A DNA stretch of 64,000 bases from Diadophis punctatus similis (taxonomy: Eukaryota > Chordata > Lepidosauria > Squamata > Dipsadidae): assembly GCA_023053685.1 (NCBI GenBank), contig JALIGW010000025.1:10884953-10948952 (forward strand), written 5' to 3'. Within the stretch, counting starts at the first letter, position 1, and every line of letters starts with the position of its first letter. The notes beneath the pieces are model-generated. The model was not told the origin of the DNA, ran no database searches, and saw nothing but the letters and a program-made list of their open reading frames with translations. The position numbers and the translations under genes are program-made. Below are positions 57,337-64,000 of the stretch, piece after piece.

Positions 57337-57527
57337 CAGGTCTTGGTGTATTCGGGTCTTTTTCCGTGTAAGATTGAGAGTATCTTGGCGACATTTCTCA
57401 AAGCTTTGTTCACACAAGCACGAAGCCGAAAACACCAGTCTGAAGATGACGAGTGTGACCTCGTCGAAACGTCACCAAGATACTCTCAATCTTACACGGG
57501 AAAAGACCAGAATACATCAAGACATGC
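57337..57527. repeat. Penelope-like foldback between two microsatellites
   Basis: The left arm (CAGGTCTTGGTGTATTCGGG, CCGTGTAAGATTGAGAGTAT) is the near-complement of the right arm (ATACTCTCAATCTTACACGG, CAGAATACATCAAGACATG). The arms are about 62 bp and the spacer is about 65 bp. Confidence 0.85.
57438..57476 (+). ncRNA. Hammerhead-ribozyme-like motif
   Basis: CTGAAGA (57440-57446), stem II GACGAG/CTCGTC (57448-57453 with 57460-57465, six perfect pairs), GAAA (57466-57469), C, then GTC (57471-57473). All core positions of a type I hammerhead are present. Helix I pairs for only two bases and helix III is a single pair. Confidence 0.6.
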
Positions 57528-57618
<91 letters not shown>

Positions 57619-57700
57619 ATCTCTATCTCTATCTCTATCTCTATCTCTATCTCTATCTCTATCTCTATCTGTCTATCTGTGTGTGTGTGTGTGTGTGTAA
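57527..57700. repeat. ATCT, CTCTAT and GT microsatellites
   Basis: (ATCT)n for about 90 bp, then (CTCTAT)n, then (GT)n meeting the SINE. Confidence 0.96.
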
Positions 57701-57835
57701 CATTTTTTGCTGATAAATGAAAATAAAGGGAGACTATTATAGATCTATTTTGAGCTATTTTGCTCTCATCAGATAGCCATACCCGTAGTGGGAATTGAAC
57801 CTGGGCAGTCTGCTTGTAAGGCAAATAACTTTAGG
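57700..57835 (-). repeat. tRNA-derived SINE, same family as 49018
   Basis: The tail end TAACATTTTTTGCTGATAAA faces the GT array. The B-box region on the minus strand is GGTTCAATTCC. Confidence 0.83.
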
Positions 57836-57839
57836 TTAT

Positions 57840-58320
57840 TTTTGTTCTATCTTACAACTCAGTATGTTTTTCTTCTGTTCTTTTGCTTTTTGACTGAAGG
57901 TTGTGATAATCAGATTTAAAGATGTTGAAGTACTTGCATGGACTTGGTATTTTAGTAGCTTAGTAGTTTAAGATTTTAGTATTTCGTGTGCGAAGTATTT
58001 TTTAATTTAGTGATTTAGCTTAAAGTATCTAACCTTTTAACAGGCTAGTACTAGTATTTTATTCCTGTGTTTTTGTCACTTTTATTATGCTGTGTGCAGT
58101 CCTAGTCAGGAATTGTAATAGAGATATCCAGTCTGAGCCCTAAATAGAAATGCAGCTTGATCTTACTGCCTAATATTCCCATTGATTCAAGAAGCCCTTC
58201 CATTTAAAGTGACCTAACTTGCCAAGAGGCTTGGAGCAGAGATGAAGGACTTCTAGGCTAGAAAAAATTGATGTAACCTGGTCAGGCTAGAAACATGCTT
58301 GCAAATTAATTTCATTTTCC
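57840..58320. other. No gene recognised
   Basis: No supported feature. Confidence 0.4.
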
Positions 58321-58326
58321 TTAGAC

Positions 58327-59276
58327 TAAGGTGACCAGACGTCCCGCTTTTGGTGGGACAGACCCGATTTTAAACAAATTGTCCTGCGTCCCGCGGCGTT
58401 TCCAAAAAGTCCCGCTTTTTGAATTTGCGCAAAGCACCTCGCTTCCCTCGAGCGGATCTTGAGGGAAACAGCTGCGCCCACACACTACGATCTCGCCAGC
58501 TCCGGACCGGGCAGGAAACCCCCCCCCACCGCGCTCTGACGTGCCCGAGGGCCCAGTTCAGCGCCTCGCACGCTCAGCCCCGCTTGACAGCAACAGCCAG
58601 AAATGGGCTTCCGGAGGCGTAGAGGGAGCAGCGGCTTTGGCAGGTCTGGCCGTGTCCTTTCCTGGGTCTGCCACACGGGGGGAAGGAGCGGAGGCGTGGG
58701 GCACCCGCCGGATGCCGCCCCAGAGAGAAGACCAGGCCCGGCTGGCAAGGGCCAGGAAGGATTTTTCCCCCTTCATCGCAGCCCTTACTGCTGCCATGGC
58801 CGGGGCTCGCCTCTGCTGCGTCTGGCCCGGAGGACAAGCTGGCTGGCGGCGCGGGAAAAATCCTTCCTGGCCCTTGCCAGCTGGGCCTGGTCTCCTCTCC
58901 GGGGCGGCGTCCGGCGGGTGCCCCACGCCTCCGCTCCTTCCCCCCGTGTGGCAGACCCGGGAAAGGACACGGCCAGACCCGCCAAAGCCGCTGCTCCCAC
59001 TATGCCTCCGAAAGCGCATTTCTGGCTGTTGCCGTCAAGCGGGGCTGAGATTGCGAGGCCATGGCAGTGGTAAGGGTCTTTAAGTGTGGAGCTGGGCGGT
59101 GGGGCTGCTAAGTGAAGGAAAGGAGAAGAGCTTGAGGTTTCGGAGCAAAATCCGGGAAGTAATGAAAGTCCTTCCTGAAGTCTTTTGTCCTGGCGTGGAA
59201 AGGGGAGGCGTGGATCATCTCTCCCCCCCCCCGTCAATGGTGTCCCGCTTTACCAAAGTGAAAATCTGGTCACCTT
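58327..59276. mobile_element. TIR element carrying a long palindrome
   Basis: Left end AAGGTGACCAGACGTCCCGC and right end GAAAATCTGGTCACCTT. The flanks CCTTAGAC and CCTAGACC are similar, which suggests a hAT-type duplication. The interior has no transposase. Confidence 0.78.
58575..59047. repeat. GC-rich palindrome, about 195-bp arms
   Basis: The arm 58575-58770 is the reverse complement of 58853-59047 apart from roughly a dozen substitutions. The loop is about 82 bp. The paired open frames on both strands (around 150-180 codons) are mirror products of this palindrome and are not genes. Confidence 0.95.
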
Positions 59277-59373
59277 ACCTAGACCTTTTTGGAACAGTGG
59301 ACTTGCCCAGCCCCAGTTTTGAGCAACCCCCACTAATACATCTTCTGAATCTATAAATCTGTGACTTTGGTCC

Positions 59374-59587
59374 TGTTACATTCTCAGACTGAAGCACATA
59401 GGCTTCAGTCAGGTCCTCCATTCTGGAGGGAAAATACTGACTGCTGATTGGCTAGACTGTCTGGCAGCTCCCTATAAAACGGCTGGCTGTCAGACAGAGC
59501 CTTTGCTGGATTGTAAATAGTTGCCAAATAAAGAACTGTTGTTTTGAAGCCACTTCTGTCTGCCTCTTCCATTCATCCTATCTAACA
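59374..59587 (+). mobile_element. Solo LTR, family 2
   Basis: Starts TGTTACATTC and ends CTATCTAACA. An exact 5-bp duplication GGTCC lies at 59369-59373 and 59588-59592. A TATAAAA box (59473) and an AATAAA signal (about 59527) are in correct order. The layout resembles the LTR at 9610-9815. No internal genes. Confidence 0.92.
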
Positions 59588-60196
59588 GGTCCATATGCCA
59601 TTACATTACTGTAGACTCTGCTTCTCTATTTAATCAGAAGAATGTCCAATAAATGTCCATGTGAAACTCCTTCACCTCAGTTTTCATCCTCATTTGTGCT
59701 ATGGTATATTTCTTACCCTTCATACTTATACATGCAAAACCTGCATATGTTACATTAGGTAGAGCAGAAATGATTCAGACTTCTGTGATGACCCACCAGC
59801 ATATAGGGGTTTTTTTAAATCAATTTTATTACAAATTTTTTTTGTTTCCCTCCCTCCCCCCCCAAACATACATATTTTATGAACAAAGTGTTGTCCGGAT
59901 TATTCTTGTGTATCCTTTCATATACATAATCCATTTTACATCATATCTCTGTTTCCAATTTCAGCCATAATATTCTCTTTCCATATTCCTTTATCTTAAC
60001 TTATTTTTTTCTTAATACATAAACAATATTACTAATTGCCCTAAATTCCTAATCTCTCACAATAACGTCAATTAATTATCTTATTTCTCCATTGCTAAAC
60101 ACATTTCTCAAATTTCCCATCCCACTTTTTAACATTTTAACTTCGTCTATTGATTTAAGTTGTCTTCAAAATTAAACCAAATTGCCATTTCATATT

Positions 60197-60552
60197 CCAT
60201 CTGCTGTTCTATTTTACTATGAGCAATATAGTATCATCATCATCATATTCAAATCTTGCATAAAAACCCTTTAACTTGGTTGACTATCCACAATTAATAA
60301 TCCTTCCTTCCCTCCCTCCTTCCTTCCTTCCTCCCTCCCTCCCCCCTCCTCCCTCCCTCCCTCCCTCCTTCCACCCTCCCTCCCTCCCCCCTCCCTCCCT
60401 CCCTCCCTTCCTTCTTCCTTCCTTCCTTCCTTCCCAGTTGTTAGATTATTCCATCTGCTGTTCTATTTTACTATGAGCAATATAGTATCATCATCATATT
60501 CAAATCTTGCATAAAAACCCTTTAACTTGGTTGACTATCCACAATTAATAAT
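60197..60552. repeat. Duplicated 106-bp segment around a CCTT array
   Basis: The segment starting TTCCATCTGCTGTTCTATTT occurs at about 60198 and again at 60449. Both copies run to CCACAATTAATAAT. The CCTT/CCCT microsatellite (60302-60435) sits between them. Confidence 0.95.
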
Positions 60553-60873
60553 ATTAATACAATTCCCTTAAATCTACTAAAATGAACCTTATTTTCCTTC
60601 CTCCTTTCCACTAGCCTTCCCCCTCTTTAACCATTTTCTCTTGGTCTCTCAAAAATTCCACTTCTTGTTGATGTTCTCCTTTTATCCCATTCCCTTAACT
60701 TCTTTTTCTTTTTCTTTTTTCTTTTTATATGTATTGTATCTTGTCTTCTGAATCCTTTTTCTCACTTTTGAATATATTATTCAATTGTTCTCCCCAAAAT
60801 TTCTCCTAATCTCTTCCCACTATTTCCCTCTTTACCCTTTGATTGAATCTTTTTTGGGGGATGTTCCCCCCGT

Positions 60874-61107
60874 CTACTCTTTTATGCCACTGTAAATTCC
60901 AGTGAAATCACCTAACTGCTTTTTACTTTCAGTTCCTTTTTCTTCAATGTTATTTTCTTGCTCCTCATTTATACTCTCTTTTACCACCTTCTCTCTTATT
61001 TCCTGCTCTGTGTATTCCAACAAAATTTCGGACTTTTTATTATCTTTTAGAGTTTCACGCATATTTTTTAACATCTCAAGTAATTCCTCATATATCCAAA
61101 GCTCCAT
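60874..61107 (-). pseudogene. L1 ORF1-like coiled-coil fragment
   Basis: 77 codons, very rich in Glu and Lys (LEMLKNMRETLKDNKKSE, EQEIREKVVKES), predicted to form a coiled coil like the start of L1 ORF1 proteins. The RNA-binding and C-terminal domains are missing. Whether it is translated is unknown. It is identified by context within the L1 derivative. Confidence 0.6.
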
Positions 61108-61859
61108 TTTGCCAATTTAACTAATTTTTAAGATTTTTATATTATATCACATTTAATTAGAACTTAAAATCCATATAGTCTCTTTTTATTTTCAAATTCT
61201 AATGTCCAATTCAAATATTAGTCCAATCCACTCCAAGTCAAAAGTTTATTATCTTCCACAGTCATAAAAGATCAAAATCAAGCAATGTAGCAAAACAAAC
61301 ACTCCTTAGAAGTTTTCATAGTTTCCAAATTAACTTTTCCGGTAGTCAAGGTCAAGTTTCACAGCTGCACTTTCTCTTCTGTCTTCCACCAAGTATTGCA
61401 ATGCTCCCTGTTCACCAGCAGATGGCTCTCTCAAATCCACAATACTCTCAAGCCAGCTGCTTGTCAAATACTTTAAATCCACATAGAAAATACTTTTCCC
61501 CAGGTTCTTTTATTTTATTTTATTTTTTAATTTCTCCAAATCCAATTTTAAAAACAAGAATCATTTTGGGCTTTGATGTTTTAGCCTCCATTTTGTTTAA
61601 GTCCAAAGAGCTGTCTGTGACCTATCGAGGAACTTGCCTTTCCTCTTGGTCCCTCGAGATGCCTCTCCTTCTACGCCATCCCTACAGGACAGTTCTGGTC
61701 CAAAGACCCCCTGACAGCGGTTTATCCGGCTGGATTTTCACGGAGCTCATCAGAGCCCGCTATTTTTCCAGCCGGTCTCGCTACAATGCTTCCGGTTTCC
61801 CAGCATATAGGTTTGAGGTGGTGTTGATGTGTATTTCATACAGGCTAGACTCACAACTT

Positions 61860-62045
61860 CAGAAGGCAAGGTTAATTCCAAGAATTACCGTAACCAATGG
61901 AACAGCTTGCCTTCAGAAGTTGTAGGTGCTTCATTACTGGAGGTTTTTAAGAAGAGACTGGACAGCCACTTGTGTCAAAGTATATAGGGTTTCCTGCTTG
62001 AGCAGGGGGTTGGACTAGAAGACCTGCAAGGTCCCTTCCAGCTCT
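61860..62045 (+). repeat. CR1 LINE 3' end
   Basis: GGAACAGCTTGCCTTCAGAA, then GAAGAGACTGGACAGCCACT and the end GACTAGAAGACCTGCAAGGT are classical CR1 3' blocks. Confidence 0.92.
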
Positions 62046-62108
<63 letters not shown>

Positions 62109-62174
62109 CTGATTGACTGATTGACTGATTGATTGACTGATTGATTGACTGATTGATTGACTGATTGATTGACT
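62045..62174. repeat. GATT microsatellite grown from the CR1 tail
   Basis: About 32 GATT/GACT units directly continue the CR1 end. Confidence 0.96.
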
Positions 62175-62179
62175 CAACC

Positions 62180-63375
62180 TAGTGACCATCAATTACCTGA
62201 AAATCTAACTCATTTTTTTCACAGACATAATTGTGAATACATATTATTGGAAGAGGAGAAGCTTGTGTAAAGCCTCTAAGCCTGTAAAGGAGATTGTTAA
62301 AGCTTCACATAGGGAAAATGCCAAACCCACTGAAATCATGGGACAAAAATAATTTCAGTTCTTAAACCAGGCTTTATGCATGTATGAGGAGGATTGGGCA
62401 GTGATATTACTGCTTGGTAGCTCAAAGGTAGCCATATTTGAGGTCAAGAACAATGACTGTGTTTAACCTCTCATTCAGCATGTTCATTGTTGGATATAGG
62501 CTATGGTCAAACCTTCTCTCTAGGTCTAGCTAGCTAATGAAGGCAATGCCTTTTCCTTTGCAGAGTTTGTCATTTGGTGTAGCTTTCTAAGTCTTCACAA
62601 AGTTGCATGATTTAATTGTTCCTTAATATAGCACCATTCATTGGAATTCAGATGAAAGACAGTGAAATCGTACTGAGGGTTGTCTCCTGTTTAGTGAATT
62701 ATCCCCAGGATCCAAATCAAAAAGAGATTTTATGAATGCAAAGCCATTATTTGGTATTAATTCATCAAGAGAGCAAAATATATTTAAATCAATATAGTTT
62801 TTAAAATATGTCTTGTGAGTGTTTTGTTTCTTCTATAGAAACCTCCTACAGCAACATTTGTCAATCGATTCATGGTTACAGAATCAAGTGCTTCCAGCAG
62901 TTGGATAAGATGTTCTAAAATATCGATATTTATCCAGTTACTCTCTAAATCTGTAAGAAAGGCAGTAGGTGCCACTCTCCCATATTTTATTTAAAACTTA
63001 TTTAGCAGCATATGGTTAAGGACAGTTTGATTGGAGGTGACCTAGCAGCTGTTCAAAATTATTTGATTAGATTTGCAGTGCTGAACAGAACAGAAAGTAA
63101 GAGCAATGTAAACAGTTCAAAGTTTTCAGCACAGATGTTCCTTGCAAAATGGCTTTTGCTAACAAGTAGCGTGCCAAGGTAAAGCAACATGCCAGGAACA
63201 TTTGGCCTGGCTAAGGCAAATGGCTGCAGAAAATACATTCTTTTACGTGAAAAGTAAAAGTAGAAAATGCACCCATCCATCATATTTAGCTATAGTTAGA
63301 TACGAAGGGACAAGAGTAGCTTTTTTTTCCCTTTAAGAAAGTAGAAAGACAAATAATTGCTTAAAACTAGTATTC
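62180..63375. other. No gene recognised
   Basis: No supported exon; moderately AT-rich, unique-looking sequence. Confidence 0.45.
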
Positions 63376-63382
63376 AATTAGG

Positions 63383-63655
63383 GTGCTCTCTGAGCTTGGT
63401 TGTTTCCTTGCAGATTTTCATTACGGAAACTAGGTAACATCATCAGTGCTAGTAAGGAATGAGGTTTGCTCTCAATTTACATTCTAGTGGCTTGCCCTGG
63501 GCTGGTCTTTGGTTGGGCTGTTTATTGTTGACTTGTTTGGCAGTTCCTTGATTGGGGTACTGTTTGCTTCTTGATTGTTGGTCTGATGTTAATCTAGGCT
63601 CATCTAGGTGTTCATTGCTGGAAAGGAGGTATTTTGGTCTTTTTGTTCCCTTTTT
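63383..63655 (-). mobile_element. Penelope-like element end
   Basis: On the minus strand the ribozyme-like core is followed by GCAAGGAAACAACCAAGCTC and AGAGAGCAC. This block is shared with the foldback at 52531-52689. The upstream portion (63450-63655) is assigned only by adjacency. Confidence 0.6.
63409..63449 (-). ncRNA. Hammerhead-ribozyme-like motif, minus strand
   Basis: Read on the minus strand it has CTGATGA (63446-63440) intact, a stem II region GTTACC ... GTAAT, GAAA (63419-63416) and then ATCTGC in place of the expected CGTCTGC. Helix I halves GCA and TGC are retained. The altered cleavage-site region suggests it is inactive. Confidence 0.55.
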
Positions 63656-63659
63656 TCGC

Positions 63660-63663
63660 TTGT

Positions 63664-63702
<39 letters not shown>

Positions 63703-64000
63703 TTTTGTTGGATTTCTATGCCGCCCAATCCCTAGGGACTCAGGGCGGCTCACAGCATGTAGATCCAATACAAAATAAAAAATTCATTAAAATATATAAC
63801 AATGCACAATATAATAATTAAAATACAGAAAATACAAAAGTTAAAAAGTTAAAAAGAGTATCTCATTCACCCCGCCTGCCGGAAGAGCCAGGTCTTTATT
63901 GCTTTCCGGAAGGCCAGTAGGGTGGGGATGGTCCTGATCTCCGGAGGAAGTTGGTTCCACAGGGAGGGAGCTCCCACAGAGAAGGCCCTCCCCCTAGGTC
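63660..64000 (-). repeat. L2-type LINE 3' end running off the window
   Basis: TTTA repeats, then TATGCCGCCCAATCCC and C-terminal coding sequence (CCGCCTGCCGGAAGAGCCAG) matching 1572-1830. It continues beyond position 64000. Confidence 0.93.

Larger units (their letters stand above)
59808..61799 (-). mobile_element. Complete, internally deleted L1 derivative
   Basis: A 12-bp duplication CCAGCATATAGG lies at 59796-59807 and 61800-61811. Between them, on the minus strand, come a GC-richer 5' region (61799 to about 61400), an ORF1-like coiled-coil frame (61107-60874), A-rich 3' sequence and an AATAAA near an A-rich end at 59808-59830. Both ends are intact, yet the element is only 1992 bp, with no RNA-binding domain and no ORF2. 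Confidence 0.85.

Noticed and set aside
58541..59237. Overlapping 150-180 codon frames on both strands
   Set aside because: They mirror each other across a long GC-rich palindrome; there is no domain and no splice context.
61401..61925. 174-codon plus-strand frame
   Set aside because: It runs antisense through the 5' region of the L1 derivative and crosses its target duplication into a CR1 fragment, so it is not one gene.

Overview
The window looks like intergenic or deep-intronic DNA from a squamate reptile, most likely a snake. The evidence is the repeat content: a near-complete L2/CR1-type LINE, CR1 and L3/CR1 LINEs with ATTCT-type tails, a BovB fragment, a Sauria SINE, other tRNA-derived SINEs, L1 pieces, many non-autonomous hAT elements with 8-bp target duplications, TA-flanked TIR elements, solo LTRs, Penelope-like termini and long microsatellites. 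I found no host protein-coding gene, exon, rRNA or tRNA gene. All long open frames are LINE reverse transcriptases or artefacts of tandem repeats.

Layout. 1-9 kb: LINE tails, a tRNA-SINE, a 2.9-kb L2-type LINE (minus strand, one frameshift), AT-rich unique DNA, and CR1 fragments. 9-19 kb: an L3 LINE split by a solo LTR, hAT elements, a BovB fragment with an 8-bp target duplication, and a LINE 3' fragment at a GATA array. 19-25 kb: a 1.18-kb hAT element filled by a 108-bp VNTR, a 1-kb TA-flanked TIR element containing a SINE, and more hAT copies. 25-28.6 kb: a nest of L3 inside hAT inside L3, with another hAT element inserted in the outer hAT's end. 29-42 kb: a solo LTR, L3 tail, microsatellites, clustered hAT insertions and TA-TIR elements. 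42-47.3 kb: a GC-rich 145-bp-arm palindrome, a Sauria SINE, a hAT pair, and a TA-TIR element holding an L2 and a SINE. 47.4-49.5 kb: an L1 3' fragment between inverted microsatellite arrays, then a SINE. 49.8-52.7 kb: a unique block, a solo LTR, a TA-TIR element split by an L3, and a hammerhead-bearing foldback. 53-57 kb: hAT copies and an acidic-ORF repeat. 57-64 kb: a second hammerhead-like foldback, a TIR element with a 195-bp-arm palindrome, a solo LTR, a complete internally deleted L1 with a 12-bp target duplication, a CR1 tail, a third hammerhead-like motif and an L2 end running off the window.

Most evidence here is insertion structure: target-site duplications, paired inverted termini and nesting order. 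The most notable items are three Penelope-type hammerhead-ribozyme-like motifs, two of them in inverted-repeat arrangements; two long GC-rich palindromes associated with one TIR family; the 108-bp VNTR inside a hAT element; and the short complete L1 derivative. Family names are from memory of squamate repeats and were not checked against a library.
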